From: an uncultured Clostridia bacterium
GTDB taxonomy: Bacteria; Bacillota; Clostridia; Oscillospirales; Oscillospiraceae
Direction: 5' to 3'
Length of the DNA stretch: 64,000 nucleotides
Assembly: GCA_946531435.1 (NCBI GenBank)
Contig: CAMNAO010000002.1
Span: 62,001 to 126,000 of the forward strand
The position numbers and the translations under genes are program-made. Shown piece after piece: positions 25,781 through 35,982 of the stretch. The notes beneath the pieces were generated by a model, which was given only the letters and a program-made list of their open reading frames with translations, searched no databases and was not told where the DNA came from. The number at the start of each line of letters is the position of its first letter. Positions within the stretch are counted from its first letter, which is position 1.

Positions 25781-28027
25781 ATGTCCAACGCCAACGCGTC
25801 AAAGGTATGGAACAGCGGCAATTTGAAGAGCCGGGGATGGACGGAGGAGCTCATGCGGGAGCTGCTGCCGAAGCCCCGCTACCGCCACGCCGGGGGACGA
25901 AGCATCCGCTGCTGGGAGCGCCGCACCGTTTTGGAGGCGGAGCTGAAGCGGGAGTTCCTTGAGGGGCGGGTCCTTCCCGCCCAGCAGGATCGGTCCGAGG
26001 AGCGGAGCCTGCGTGCAGACGCCGCCAAGACCGGGGCCGGAAGGTTCCTGGAGGAGGCCTGGGAGACAGGGGAGACCCCAACCGAGCCTGACGGCCGGGT
26101 GGAAGCCCTGGCAACCAAATACCATGAGGCCATTTTGAAGCGGCTGCCCGCCGCCTCTTGGGCCAGGGTGCGAAACAGCACCGCCATGAGTTACATCGAC
26201 AGCTTTCTCGCCATGGGGGGCCATGGGCAGCGCCAGCGGGGGACCCTGACCCACTTCGCCTCCGCCGGCGTCTGGCTGGGACGGAATACCGACACCCCTC
26301 TGGCAGAGAAACTGAAAGCGGGCTATCGCCGCACCCTTTTCTCCCTGGCGGAGGCCGAGCTGAAGGACTTTATGCAAAACCAGCCGGAGGCCAATGTGGA
26401 CGCCCTTCTCACCATGGAGAAATTCCCGGTGGAGGAGCTTCTGCAGAACAGTATCGGCTACGTCTATTCTGTCTTTTATGTGCCCCTGGCCATCCGGACC
26501 AACCTGGAGACGCTGGTTGCCCTGAATCCCAAGGACGAGTATCCCAAGGCCCGGGCCATGGTCCGACGCTTTACCATCCATATCGGCGGCACCAATACCG
26601 GCAAGACCTATGCGGGCTTCCAGCGGCTGAAGGCCGCCGCCACCGGCGTGTATCTTGCTCCCCTGCGCCTTCTTGCGCTGGAGGCGCAGGAGGTGATGCT
26701 GGACGCCGGCATCGACTGCAGCCTCACCACCGGTGAAGAGGAGGACGTGCGGGAGGGGGATACCCATGTGGCGGCCACGGCGGAGAAGCTGAACCTGGGC
26801 GCTTACTACGACGTGGCGGTGATCGACGAGTGCCAGATGATCGCGGACCCGGAGCGGGGCTATGCCTGGAGCCGTGCCATCCTGGGCGTTCTGGCGCCGG
26901 AGGTGCATCTCTGCGCCGCACCGGAGGCCAAGGACATCCTCATCCGCATCATCAAGAGCTGCGGCGACAGCTATGAGGTGGTGACCCACCTGAGAAAGAC
27001 CCCTCTTGTGGCCATGAACCGGGTGGTGGACTACTCTGACTTAAAGCCCGGCGACGCTCTCATTACCTTTTCCAAGGTGGGGGTCCTTCGGGTGGCGGAG
27101 GATCTGCGCGCCCGGGGGAGAGAACCCGCCATCATCTACGGGGCCCTGCCCTATGCCACCCGCCGCCAGCAGGTGGAGGGTTTCCTCAACGGGGAGATGC
27201 AGTATGTGGTCTCCACCGATGCCATCGGCATGGGACTGAATCTTCCCATCCGGCGGATCATCTTCATGGAGACGGAGAAGTTCGACGGGAAGGAGCGGCG
27301 GGAGCTGAAGCCCGAGGAGGTCCAGCAGATCGCCGGAAGGGCCGGACGCTACGGTATGTATGACCGGGGCTGGGTCGGCGCCATGGAGAACCTCTCCTTC
27401 GTCAAGGAGGCGCTGAAGACCGTGGTGCCGCCCATTCAGAAGGCGGTGGTGGGCTTCTCCGACCTGGTGCTGATGGTGGATTACGACCTTTTGGAGGTGC
27501 TCACGGTCTGGAACAAGATGGCCACGGTGGAGCCCTACGTCAAGCTGGATATCTCCCGCTATCTTACCATCATCTCCGGCCTTCGGGAGCAGGGCTTCCG
27601 CCTCTCCAAGGAGGGAGAGCTGCGGGCGGCCAACATTCCTTTTGATGAGACGGATGACGAGCTTTTAAAGCTCTTTTACGACTTCATGCGCCGTTTTCTG
27701 AATGGGGAGGCCATCGAGCAGCCCATTCTGCCGGGGGCGGTGGATGCACCCTATACCCTGCCCCAGCTGGAGCAGCACTGCCGCAAGCTGGATCTCTATT
27801 TCTCCTTCTCCAAGGCCTTCGGCGTTAAGGTGGATAACGAGCGCCTGCGGGATGAGCGGGAATATACGGCGGACTCCATCAACCACATTCTGCTGCACAA
27901 TCTGAAAAACAACATCCGCTTCTGCGCCAAGTGCGGCGCGGCGCTGCCCCTCAATTACCGGAGCCGGATCTGCCAGGCCTGCTTTAGAAAACTGAATCGG
28001 GAGAAGCACCGGCAATACCGAAACTGA
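25781..28027 (+). CDS. SUV3-like DExH RNA helicase
   Basis: 748-residue superfamily 2 helicase resembling mitochondrial SUV3, the partner of a 3'-5' exonuclease in RNA turnover. N-terminal helical region (1-265), then P-loop GGTNTGKTYAGF (about 268), DEAD-box variant DECQ (about 346), RecA2 with STDAIGMGLNLP, QIAGRAGRYG (motif VI, about 526), and a C-terminal zinc ribbon CAKCGAALPLNYRSRICQAC (about 715). The ribbon suggests nucleic-acid contact. ATG follows ttaggagaacgat. It stands alone, followed by repeat elements. The bacterial role is inference. Confidence 0.85.
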   Translation: MSNANASKVWNSGNLKSRGWTEELMRELLPKPRYRHAGGRSIRCWERRTVLEAELKREFLEGRVLPAQQDRSEERSLRADAAKTGAGRFLEEAWETGETPTEPDGRVEALATKYHEAILKRLPAASWARVRNSTAMSYIDSFLAMGGHGQRQRGTLTHFASAGVWLGRNTDTPLAEKLKAGYRRTLFSLAEAELKDFMQNQPEANVDALLTMEKFPVEELLQNSIGYVYSVFYVPLAIRTNLETLVALNPKDEYPKARAMVRRFTIHIGGTNTGKTYAGFQRLKAAATGVYLAPLRLLALEAQEVMLDAGIDCSLTTGEEEDVREGDTHVAATAEKLNLGAYYDVAVIDECQMIADPERGYAWSRAILGVLAPEVHLCAAPEAKDILIRIIKSCGDSYEVVTHLRKTPLVAMNRVVDYSDLKPGDALITFSKVGVLRVAEDLRARGREPAIIYGALPYATRRQQVEGFLNGEMQYVVSTDAIGMGLNLPIRRIIFMETEKFDGKERRELKPEEVQQIAGRAGRYGMYDRGWVGAMENLSFVKEALKTVVPPIQKAVVGFSDLVLMVDYDLLEVLTVWNKMATVEPYVKLDISRYLTIISGLREQGFRLSKEGELRAANIPFDETDDELLKLFYDFMRRFLNGEAIEQPILPGAVDAPYTLPQLEQHCRKLDLYFSFSKAFGVKVDNERLRDEREYTADSINHILLHNLKNNIRFCAKCGAALPLNYRSRICQACFRKLNREKHRQYRN

Positions 28028-28055
28028 CCGAACGAGGCTCTCATGCACAGAAAAT

Positions 28056-28742
28056 GAAAACAGGAAGGGAAAGGTCCCTTCCTGTTTCAGACTGCAGACA
28101 ACGACCTGTGGCCGGAATCCATACACTCAAGGGTCGGTGTTTCTTCAGGGTTTCCCCTCTTAAAGAATGCCCGGTCCTGACGTAGGGGCGGCTATCAGCC
28201 GCCCGATAAACAAAGTGAAGTATTCGAATCCTTGCCCGTAACTACGATCTTTTTCCTATATTTGCACATTTTTCGCAGTTTTCCGGGTTCCTGCATGGGC
28301 GGCTGATAGCCGCCCCTACGGCGTCTGGGGAAATACCAGCGTTTCCGTGTTCCTTCTCATCATCCGTGGTTTGTCTGCACGCTGAAACAGGAAGGGAAAG
28401 ATCCCTTCCTGTTTCAGACTGTAGACAACGACCTGTGGCCGGAATCCATACACTCAAGAGTCGGTGTTTCTTCAGGGGTTCCCCTCCTAAAGAATGCCAG
28501 GTCCTGACGTAGGGGCGGCTATCAGCCGCCCGATAAACAAAGTGAAGTATTCGAATCCTTGCCCGTAACTACGATCTTTTTCCTATATTTGCACATTTTT
28601 CGCAGTTTTCCGGGTTCCTGCATGGGCGGCTGATAGCCGCCCCTACGGCGTCTGGGGAAACACCAGCGTTTCCGTGTTCCTGCTCATCATCCGTGGTTTG
28701 TCTGCACGCTCAAACAGGAAGGGAAAGATCCCTTCCTGTTTT
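28056..28742. repeat. Tandem composite REP-pair elements, copies 2 and 3
   Basis: Two nearly identical 296-bp elements (28088-28383 and 28415-28710) in head-to-tail tandem, period 327 bp. Each lies between copies of a strong hairpin, aacaggaagg...ccttcctgtt (28056-28087, 28384-28413, 28711-28742). Each carries facing GTAG-headed REP palindromes (28181-28204 with 28297-28320; 28508-28531 with 28624-28647) around a 92-bp spacer. They match the 6.7-kb element except that the spacer is in the opposite orientation. The hairpins probably also terminate the helicase gene (+) and the PBP gene (-). No coding sequence was seen in this 729-bp gap. Confidence 0.9.
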
Positions 28743-28756
28743 GCTTTTGGTGCGTC

Positions 28757-31567
28757 TTAATCGTCGGCGCCCGCGTTGGCAGTTCCTTCCGGACTGCCTG
28801 CCTGCTCCTCTTCGCCGGTGGAATCGGTGGAGTCAGCGGGTTCTGTGGAATCCGTCGGCTCCGACGGAGGATCCGTTTCCTCAGAGGGCTGAGGCTCGGG
28901 CTCTGGCGTCGGTTCGGGCGTGGGCTCAGGTGTAGGCTCAGGTGTAGGCTCGGGCGTCGGCTCGGGCGTCGGCTCGGGTGTCGGCGTCGGTGTCGGCTCG
29001 GGTGTCGGAGTCGGAGTCGGGGTGGGCGTGGGCTCAGGTTCCGGTGTGGGTTCGGGCTCCGGTTCAGGTTCCGGCGCGGGCTCATAGGTGAAGCGTACCA
29101 CATTTTCCTCGGTGTTCAGGCTGACAACAAGGCTGGCGGTATCGCTCCCCACGACCACATAGCCCTCCACCGTGGGAGCGACGACGATTTCCGTGGCGTC
29201 CTCCTTGCCGGTGACGGTGGCGGAGTAGATCAGTGCGCCGCCGGCGTCGTAGCACTGTACGGTGATGGGCAGATCCTTGGGATTGGTGGTGGCGTAGACA
29301 AACTCAAAAACATTTTCAAAGGCGTTTTTGCTGATGGTAACCTTCTGGCTCGGCTCGGAAACACAGATATAGTTTTCGATGGTTGGCGCTTTGATGGTGA
29401 CCTCTTTGCCCGCCAGCTTCTTTTGCGTCTCCTCCTTCAGTACGTAACCCGTCTGAGTCACACAGCGGATGGTGTACTCCGTGGGGGCGTCAACGCCCAC
29501 AACCGGGGAGAGGTAGGTGCTGGAGGGGATGGGGAAGTCCTTCTTCGGCAGATCCTCATGGACAAGGGACATGACCTTTCCCCACATCATGGAGGAGGGA
29601 TTGCCGCCGGAGAAGCTGATGCGTTCGTTGTAGTCGTAACCGGACCAGACCGCGGCCACATAATAGGGGGTATATCCCACAAACCAACGGTCATAGTTAT
29701 CCGAGGTGGTGCCGGTTTTGCCCGCAACGGGCATGTTGCTGAGCCTTGCCAGCCGCCCGGTGCCGGAGTTTACCGCGTCCTGAAGCATGCTGGTGATCCA
29801 GTAGGCGGTGGTGTCGCTGACGGCCACATTGGTCTCCGGCTCATTTTCATAAAGCAGGACCCCGTTGGCATCCTCAATGCGGGAGAAGGTGCGGCTCTCC
29901 ACATAGATGCCCATATTGTCGAAGATGCCGTAAGCTGTCGCCATCTCCCGGACGCTGACGCCGTAGCTGAGCTGCCCCAGGCTGAGGGGGGCGTAATCGA
30001 TGTCGCTGACCTCGCCGTTCCCTGCCACCAAGGTGGTAAAATGCAGCCGCTCAGTCAGGAATGCGAAGGAACGGGCGGGGGTCAGAATGTCCAGCACCTG
30101 GGCCGCCACAGTGTTGACGGAGTTCCTCAGAGCGGTGCGCACGGTAATGACGCCGCTCCAGTCACGGCTGTCGTTCTTCGGCATCCAGCGGGTGCCCTTC
30201 AGGCGCACATCCTCGTCGTCGTCAAAGCGGGTGTCCGGGGTGATGAGACCGTACTCAATGGCAGGGGAGTAGACGGCCAGGGGCTTGAAGGAGGATCCGG
30301 GGGGACGGGTGGTCATGGTTGCCCTGTTCCAGACCCGGTTCATCTCTTTCTCCCCGACGCCGCCGGCCATGGCCACGATATCCCCGGTGTAGGGGTTGGT
30401 GATGACGATGGCGGACTGAAGCTGATTGGGGCTGGAGGTGGAGAAGTTGCGGGTGTCGGTGTAGATGGAGTCAACCTTAGCCTGGATATCCGGGTCGATG
30501 GTGGCGTAGATCCGGTAGCCGCCCAGGGTCAGAAGCCCCTCCGCCGCTTTATAGGAGCAGCCCTTCAGCTCCATAAGCTCATGGATCACGTCCTCGATCA
30601 CCGCATCGGTGAACCAGGAGTAGACGTTGGCGCTCTCCTCGGTCTCCTCCTCATCCTCCTCGCTGTCGTCGTAGTAGTCCAGCACCAGGGGCTGGGCCAG
30701 GGCGGCGCGATACTGGGCCTCGGTGATGTACTTTTGCTTGTACATCTCCGAGAGAATGATCTGCTGCCGCTCCACGTTGTTTTCCATGCTGATGAAGGGG
30801 TCGTAGAGGGAGGGATTGTTGGTGATGCCGACAATGGAGGCGATCTCCGCGAGATTCAGCTCGTCCACACTCTTGCCGTAGTAGTACTTGGCGGCGGAGG
30901 CGATACCGTAGCGGCTGTTGCCGAAATAGACCTCGTTTAAGTACCAGGTCATGATCTCGTCCTTGGTGTAATTCTTCTCAAACTCCAGGGCCTTCAGAAT
31001 CTCGGTCAGCTTTCGCTGTACGGTCTGGGCGTTCTCCTGGGTCAGATTCTTGATGAGCTGCTGGGTCAGAGTGGAACCGCCGTAGGTATCCTTCATGCCC
31101 AGGAACATGTTGACAAAGGCGCCGGCGGTGCGGAACCAGTCCACGCCGTGGTGATTGTAGAAGCGCCGGTCCTCAATGGCCACGACGGCGTGCTGCACGT
31201 CCAGGGGGATGTCCTCATAATTCAGCCAGATCCGGTTTTCCGGGGTCTGAATGTTGTCCAGGACCTCCCAGTCCTCGCTGTCCTTGTCGTAGTAGTAGAT
31301 GACGCTGGTCTGGTTCAGGGTGTAGTCATCCAGATTCAGATCCAGGTTTCCGGTGAGGTTGGTCTTGACATACAGCACAAACACCGTGGCGAAAACCGTC
31401 CCCCCCACCAGAAGGATCAGGAGCAGGGTCAGAAGCGCGCGGCCGATGAGCAGCGCGGCGCCGGAGACAGCCCACCAGGCGGACTTCAGCGTCTCCCAGA
31501 ATACGCGCAGCCAGTTCACCGCCCGGATCCGGCGGCCAATGCGCTTTAGAATGCGTTTTACAAACAA
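28757..31567 (-). CDS. Class A penicillin-binding protein (PBP1A-like)
   Basis: 936-residue bifunctional peptidoglycan synthase. A membrane anchor at about 35-60 precedes the GT51 glycosyltransferase domain ([28 protein letters not shown]). The transpeptidase follows, with SSFK (SxxK), SVN (SxN) and [11 protein letters not shown] (KTG) motifs. Two small beta modules come next, and the C-terminus has about 50 residues of Pro-Glu-Thr repeats (PEPTPEPEP type) and an acidic tail, probably a wall-spanning linker. The start is TTG at 31567 with gagaggga upstream. A penicillin target. Confidence 0.95.
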   Translation of the reverse strand: MFVKRILKRIGRRIRAVNWLRVFWETLKSAWWAVSGAALLIGRALLTLLLILLVGGTVFATVFVLYVKTNLTGNLDLNLDDYTLNQTSVIYYYDKDSEDWEVLDNIQTPENRIWLNYEDIPLDVQHAVVAIEDRRFYNHHGVDWFRTAGAFVNMFLGMKDTYGGSTLTQQLIKNLTQENAQTVQRKLTEILKALEFEKNYTKDEIMTWYLNEVYFGNSRYGIASAAKYYYGKSVDELNLAEIASIVGITNNPSLYDPFISMENNVERQQIILSEMYKQKYITEAQYRAALAQPLVLDYYDDSEEDEEETEESANVYSWFTDAVIEDVIHELMELKGCSYKAAEGLLTLGGYRIYATIDPDIQAKVDSIYTDTRNFSTSSPNQLQSAIVITNPYTGDIVAMAGGVGEKEMNRVWNRATMTTRPPGSSFKPLAVYSPAIEYGLITPDTRFDDDEDVRLKGTRWMPKNDSRDWSGVITVRTALRNSVNTVAAQVLDILTPARSFAFLTERLHFTTLVAGNGEVSDIDYAPLSLGQLSYGVSVREMATAYGIFDNMGIYVESRTFSRIEDANGVLLYENEPETNVAVSDTTAYWITSMLQDAVNSGTGRLARLSNMPVAGKTGTTSDNYDRWFVGYTPYYVAAVWSGYDYNERISFSGGNPSSMMWGKVMSLVHEDLPKKDFPIPSSTYLSPVVGVDAPTEYTIRCVTQTGYVLKEETQKKLAGKEVTIKAPTIENYICVSEPSQKVTISKNAFENVFEFVYATTNPKDLPITVQCYDAGGALIYSATVTGKEDATEIVVAPTVEGYVVVGSDTASLVVSLNTEENVVRFTYEPAPEPEPEPEPTPEPEPTPTPTPTPTPEPTPTPTPEPTPEPTPEPTPEPTPEPTPEPTPEPEPQPSEETDPPSEPTDSTEPADSTDSTGEEEQAGSPEGTANAGADD

Positions 31568-31845
31568 AGTGTCGTCCCTCTCGTAATTCGGTCCGCGGGT
31601 GCGGACTCTGAGTGTGTGCCTCTCTCAGGGGCTTTACGGACAGAATAAAACCCATACTATTTTACCACAGTCTGTCAACTGTGTGTGTTAGTAAAGTATG
31701 AATTGTATATCTGTGGGAAAGTATAGCCCGATTTCGGAAAGAAAAACCGCAAAGGAAGGCGGTGTTTTGACGGCTCGGCACGACGCTTTGTTCCCGCAGC
31801 CGGGCATCGCCCTTTAATCAGATTGGCGTCGTCCGGCTGAGCAGC

Positions 31846-32019
31846 TTATCGGAGAAGGGTGACAAGGCAGCCGATCCCCAGTGCGGATACGGCCAGCACA
31901 AAATTGAGAAGGTTCACATCTTCCAAAAGGGGGCGGCGCAGCCGCGCCTCCTCCTGCTCCATGGCCCTTCTGAGGGCGCCGGAAAGGACCTCGTCTCTTT
32001 TTGTCAGCTTTTCTTCCAT
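31846..32019 (-). CDS. Small single-helix membrane protein
   Basis: 57-residue protein starting at ATG 32019 after the excellent site gaaaggagatccgcc. Sequence pattern: charged N-terminal half (MEEKLTKRDEVLSG, then EQEEARLRRP) and a C-terminal hydrophobic segment (NLLNFVLAVSALGIGCLVTL) likely to cross the membrane. No family recognised. The 31568-31845 region downstream holds only the PBP upstream region and nothing else I can call. Confidence 0.68.
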   Translation of the reverse strand: MEEKLTKRDEVLSGALRRAMEQEEARLRRPLLEDVNLLNFVLAVSALGIGCLVTLLR

Positions 32020-32228
32020 GGCGGATCTCCTTTCGTAATATGTTTCTCTTTAGATATCCCTGCGCTTTGTATTCTTTTGTATTCGTTGTATTCATTATCT
32101 CACCATAAAAGTCCGATATCCAGGATTATAAACTGCGGGTGAGCAGCCCTGTCGTTCGTCGATTTCCCCTCTCTTTGCCCCTTTTCGGTGGGCATTTCCG
32201 CCGAGGGGGAGAAATTGAAGGATGTCGG

Positions 32229-32256
32229 TTGACAAGCGCCTCTTCGGGATTATAAT
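32229..32256 (+). promoter_or_regulatory. Promoter of glycyl-tRNA synthetase gene
   Basis: TTGACA (32229-32234), 16-bp spacer, TATAAT (32251-32256), about 65 bp before the start. I see no T-box in the short leader. The rest of 32020-32322 holds only the upstream side of the divergent small gene. Confidence 0.75.
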
Positions 32257-32322
32257 AAGGCATGGAACTTAGTTGAGACTTATCTATATTTGAATACTAT
32301 TTGAAGGAAATGGAGACCGCTT

Positions 32323-33714
32323 ATGGAACATTCCGAGAAGACGATGGAGAAAATTGTCGCCCTCTGTAAAAACCGCGGCTATGTCTACGCAGGCAGCGAG
32401 ATCTACGGCGGACTGGCAAACGCCTGGGATTACGGCCCTTTGGGTGTGGAGTTCAAGAACAACGTCAAAAAGGCATGGCTTAAAAAGTTTGTGCAGGAGA
32501 GCCCCTATAACGTGGGCCTTGACGCGGCCATCATCATGAACCCGCAGACCTGGGTCACCACCGGCCATGTTGCCAGCTTTTCCGATCCCCTTCTTGACTG
32601 CAAGGCCTGCAAGGCGCGGCACCGCGCGGATAAGCTCATCGGCGACGCTTTCCCTGATGAAAATACCGACGCCATGACCTTTGATGAGATGGACGCCTTC
32701 ATCGCCGGCCATGAGGACATTGTCTGCCCCGTGTGCGGCAAGCATGATTTCACCCCCATCCGCAAGTTCAACCTGATGTTCAAGACCGCCATCGGCGTGA
32801 CGGAGGACTCCTCCAGCACCGTGTATCTCCGTCCCGAGACGGCCCAGGGCATCTTTGTCAACTTTGCGAATATCGCCCGCACCACCAGGAAGAAGCTGCC
32901 CTTCGGCGTCTGCCAGGTAGGCAAGGCCTTCCGCAACGAGATCACGCCGGGCAACTTCACCTTCCGTACCCGTGAGTTCGAGCAGATGGAGTGTGAGTTC
33001 TTCTGCAAGCCCGGAACAGATCTGGAGTGGTTCGCCTATTGGAAAGAATACTGCTTTGGCTGGCTGAAGAGCCTCGGCATCAAGGAGGAGCATCTGCGCC
33101 TTCGGGATCATGAGCCTGCGGAGCTGGCCTTCTACTCCCGCGCCACCACCGATATCGAGTACGCCTTCCCCTTCACCGACTGGGGTGAGCTCTGGGGCAT
33201 TGCGGACCGCACGAATTATGACCTCAGCCGCCATCAGGAGGCCAGCGGGAAGGATCTCACCTATTTCGATCCCGAGACCAATGAGCATTATATCCCCTAT
33301 GTAATCGAGCCGTCCCTGGGCTGTGACCGCGTAGCGCTGGCCTTCCTCTGCGACGCCTATGATGAGGAAGTGGTGGATGCGGAGAAGAACGACACCCGCG
33401 TGGTGCTGCGGCTCCATCCCGCCCTGGCCCCCTTCAAGTGCGCGGTGCTGCCCCTCTCCAAGAAGCTGGGCGGTAAGGCCGTGGAGGTCTATCACCGGCT
33501 GCAGAAGAGCTTTATGTGTGATTATGACGAGACCGGGTCCATCGGCAAGCGCTATCGCCGCCAGGATGAGGTGGGCACGCCCATGTGCATTTGCTATGAC
33601 TTCGATTCCGAGAATGACGGCTGCGTTACCGTCCGTGACCGGGATACCATGGAGCAGGTGCGTATTCCCATCGATTCTCTGGAGAGCTATATCAGCGAGA
33701 AGATCGCTTTTTAA
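32323..33714 (+). CDS. glyS: Glycyl-tRNA synthetase, dimeric (alpha2) type
   Basis: Charges tRNA-Gly. The single-chain 463-residue enzyme is the eukaryote/archaea-like alpha2 class II type (often called glyQS), not the alpha2beta2 type. Class II motif 2 appears in [20 protein letters not shown] and motif 3 in [14 protein letters not shown]; the anticodon-binding domain fills the last ~110 residues. A zinc-like insertion with CKACKA and CPVCGKHD is visible. ATG after aaggaaatggagaccgctt. Confidence 0.95.
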   Translation: MEHSEKTMEKIVALCKNRGYVYAGSEIYGGLANAWDYGPLGVEFKNNVKKAWLKKFVQESPYNVGLDAAIIMNPQTWVTTGHVASFSDPLLDCKACKARHRADKLIGDAFPDENTDAMTFDEMDAFIAGHEDIVCPVCGKHDFTPIRKFNLMFKTAIGVTEDSSSTVYLRPETAQGIFVNFANIARTTRKKLPFGVCQVGKAFRNEITPGNFTFRTREFEQMECEFFCKPGTDLEWFAYWKEYCFGWLKSLGIKEEHLRLRDHEPAELAFYSRATTDIEYAFPFTDWGELWGIADRTNYDLSRHQEASGKDLTYFDPETNEHYIPYVIEPSLGCDRVALAFLCDAYDEEVVDAEKNDTRVVLRLHPALAPFKCAVLPLSKKLGGKAVEVYHRLQKSFMCDYDETGSIGKRYRRQDEVGTPMCICYDFDSENDGCVTVRDRDTMEQVRIPIDSLESYISEKIAF

Positions 33715-33776
33715 GGGAGCGGGGACGCGACAGGACCCGGGTTCCGGGCAACAGGACATTAAAGAATAAAATAAAT

Positions 33777-34025
33777 GGGGCTGTCTCAAAAGACAGCCCC
33801 TCAGCGTGTAGACAAAGTCCGATGGACTTTGTCTACACGCTTCAATGCCCCGTGTTTTTTGTGAAGCTTCACCTCACAAAAAACGTCGCTGCGCTCCGCG
33901 AAAGCCTGCTTTAGCAGGCATTTCGCCAGGGCAGATCCAATTCGAGGCGGGCCTTGCCCCCTCGAGCTCCCCCGCTACTCTATAAACTCTTTCCCCCTTG
34001 TACCGGGGTTTGTCTACAGTCTGTT
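33777..34025. repeat. Composite hairpin element after glyS
   Basis: Begins with GGGGCTGTCT-caaa-AGACAGCCCC (33777-33800), then a hairpin with a perfect 18-bp stem and 3-nt loop (33803-33841, arms beginning AGCGTGTAGACAAAG). A third hairpin (gttttttgtga ... tcacaaaaaac) follows, and the right end reads TTTGTCTACAGTCTG near 34011-34025. The TGTAGACAA ends match those of the 296-bp REP-pair elements, so they look related. No open frame in this 417-bp gap is convincing. The first hairpin may terminate glyS. Confidence 0.6.
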
Positions 34026-34131
34026 TTTTCTTTTTCAAACTTAGCTATACCATTTTTTACGAACTTGTGTTATGATACAAGGAAAATAGGGAAGCCTTTC
34101 GTTTGCAGATACGTTGGGAAAGGAGCTGAGC

Positions 34132-35058
34132 ATGAGAGAGCCGCGCGCCTATGTTTTTGATCTATACGGAACCCTTCTGGATATCTGGACCGATGAAGAG
34201 GATCCCGCGCTCTGGGAAAAGCTGGCCGGGTTTTATTCCGTCTACGGTGCCGACTGGCAGCCGGAGGAGCTGAAGGGCCGCTATCACTCTCTCATTCGTA
34301 TGGAGGAGCGGCGGATCTCTCTTGCCACCGGCTATCACTGGCCCGAGGTGGATCTTTCCGATGTTTTCTGGACCCTCTTTCGGGAGGCGCCCCAGCACCA
34401 CCTGTCCTCCAACCGCGTCACCAGTCGGAACAGCCGGACCTGGTCTGCGGCGGCCGCCCATTTTTTCCGCATCTCCTCGCGCCGTCGCTTTGGCCTGTAT
34501 CCTCACACGCTGCCCGTGCTGAAGGCCCTGCGGGAGCGGGGGACCAGGCTTCTTCTTCTCAGCAATGCCCAGGCGGTGTTCACGCGGCCGGAGCTTGAAA
34601 TCACCGGACTCGTCACCCAATTTGACCGCATCGTGCTCTCTTCGGATGAGGGTCTGCGCAAGCCTGAGCCCGCGCTGCTTCGCTCCCTTCTGAAGGAGGA
34701 AAAGCTGGCCCCGGAGGAGGCGGTTGTGGTGGGCAATGACTTTGCGTCGGACATGGAGATCGCCGCCGCCTGCGGGGTTCCCGGCGTCTTCCTGAATACG
34801 GAGGGAACGCCCTCCTGGTTCCTCCGCAAACGGGCGGAGAGATTTGGCGATAAGGTGAGCCTCATCGAATCGGGGGACCTGGAGGACCTTCTGCGGCTCT
34901 TTTACGGGACGGGGCTTTCGGCCGATATGGAGAAGACCGTACCGGAGACGGCAGAGGAGGCGGAGGAGCCTTCCGCGGTTGAGGAAATCTCCGATGCGAA
35001 GGGGGCCCTGCCGAATAAGGAGCCGGAGCAGAAAACGGAAGCAGAGATCCTCCCTTGA
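34132..35058 (+). CDS. HAD family hydrolase with acidic C-terminal tail
   Basis: 308-residue phosphatase-like protein. HAD motif I is FDLYGTLLD, with the nucleophile Asp and the acid Asp/Thr-type position (residues 8-16); motif II is LLLLSNAQ; the motif III lysine is in LRKPEPALL; motif IV is VGNDFASDM. The last ~55 residues are Glu/Pro/Ala-rich and probably disordered, unusual for this family. The ATG at 34132 with aaaggagctgagc upstream is chosen over the in-frame start 18 bases before. Substrate unknown. Confidence 0.85.
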   Translation: MREPRAYVFDLYGTLLDIWTDEEDPALWEKLAGFYSVYGADWQPEELKGRYHSLIRMEERRISLATGYHWPEVDLSDVFWTLFREAPQHHLSSNRVTSRNSRTWSAAAAHFFRISSRRRFGLYPHTLPVLKALRERGTRLLLLSNAQAVFTRPELEITGLVTQFDRIVLSSDEGLRKPEPALLRSLLKEEKLAPEEAVVVGNDFASDMEIAAACGVPGVFLNTEGTPSWFLRKRAERFGDKVSLIESGDLEDLLRLFYGTGLSADMEKTVPETAEEAEEPSAVEEISDAKGALPNKEPEQKTEAEILP

Positions 35059-35261
35059 ATTGAGAACGGCCTGTACAAAATGAAAAAACGCGGTCCATAG
35101 GCGCTGATCCAGTGCCGACGGGCTGCGTTTTTGTGTCTGCAGGACGAGTCGATCCTTTGAATAAATCACGTTTTTCTCAATCTGCTTACTTACAATTGCC
35201 GTTTTTTTACTATTTATTGCCTTTCTTTTGATTTTTTACAACTAACTACATTTCAAACTAC

Positions 35262-35290
35262 TTGACAGATACTGAAAACTGTGATTTAAT
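35262..35290 (+). promoter_or_regulatory. Promoter of TetR-family gene
   Basis: TTGACA (35262-35267), 17-bp spacer, TTTAAT (35285-35290). The preceding 35059-35261 is AT-rich, with no feature I can support. Confidence 0.65.
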
Positions 35291-35393
35291 ACGCTAAACT
35301 CAGAAGCGGACTCGACTTCTGTTATCGGGAGGGGGAGTCCAACGAAACAGGGAAACGGGCGATGTCTCGAAGCGGGATAGGAATTGGTGTTTC

Positions 35394-35936
35394 ATGAGGA
35401 AGGCAACAAAAGAGAGGTTTGCGGAGTCCCTCAAGGGGCTGCTGGAGGAAAAGAACCTGGACCGGATCACGGTCAAGGAAATTGCGGAAAGAAGTGGCCT
35501 GACAGTCGCCACCTTTTATAATCATTTTCGGGATAAGGCCGAGCTTGTGAACTGGATCCAGATGACCGCCCTTACAAAGATCCTGGAACAGTCGGAGGAA
35601 GGGGAGAGCTTTGAGGCGATCCTTTGCCGGAATCTCAGTTACTGTATCGACAACCGCGACTATCTCATCAATGTATATGAAAACCGCAGCAGATCTGCCT
35701 CTACCGAACACCCGGTGGTGGATTACGCCAGCCAGCTTCTGGCTGAATTGGTACGCAGCCGCGGCGGCCCGGAGGAGCTGAGCCCTGAACAGAGCTTCGC
35801 CATCCGGCAGTACGCCTACGGCTGTGCCCGGACGATCTATGAATATCTGCGCGACGGGGCAGAGCAGCCGCCGGAGGTCATGGCCCATTATATGAGAAGC
35901 GCCCTGCCCTGCAGCCTGGTAAGCTTTCTCAATTGA
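35394..35936 (+). CDS. TetR/AcrR family transcriptional regulator
   Basis: 180-residue one-component regulator. The N-terminal three-helix HTH covers residues 3-48 (ITVKEIAERSGLTVATFYNHFRDKAELV). The C-terminal all-helical domain resembles the TetR type found with dihydroxyacetone-kinase regulators, but the ligand is unknown. No target gene is adjacent in the same direction, so it may act elsewhere or on itself. It ends in a perfect palindromic terminator. Confidence 0.87.
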   Translation: MRKATKERFAESLKGLLEEKNLDRITVKEIAERSGLTVATFYNHFRDKAELVNWIQMTALTKILEQSEEGESFEAILCRNLSYCIDNRDYLINVYENRSRSASTEHPVVDYASQLLAELVRSRGGPEELSPEQSFAIRQYAYGCARTIYEYLRDGAEQPPEVMAHYMRSALPCSLVSFLN

Positions 35937-35948
35937 ATAACTATATTA

Positions 35949-35980
35949 AAAAATCCCACGACAGCTGTCGTGGGATTTTT
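35949..35980. terminator. Bidirectional terminator
   Basis: Perfect 32-nt palindrome, arms AAAAATCCCACGACAG and CTGTCGTGGGATTTTT, between the TetR gene (+) and the GTPase gene (-). T-runs on both strands. Confidence 0.92.
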
Positions 35981-35982
35981 CG

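Noticed and set aside
29423..30940. 505-codon open frame antisense to the PBP gene
   Set aside because: Gly/His/Val-rich antisense translation; the PBP catalytic motifs are on the other strand.
31814..32095. 93-codon minus-strand frame
   Set aside because: A different frame on the same strand has a strong ribosome site and a sensible 57-residue membrane protein (31846-32019).
32257..32322. T-box riboswitch before glyS
   Set aside because: The leader is only about 60 bases, with no specifier stem or T-box sequence.
32284..33789. 501-codon minus-strand frame over glyS
   Set aside because: Antisense shadow; glyS motifs 2 and 3 are clear on the plus strand.
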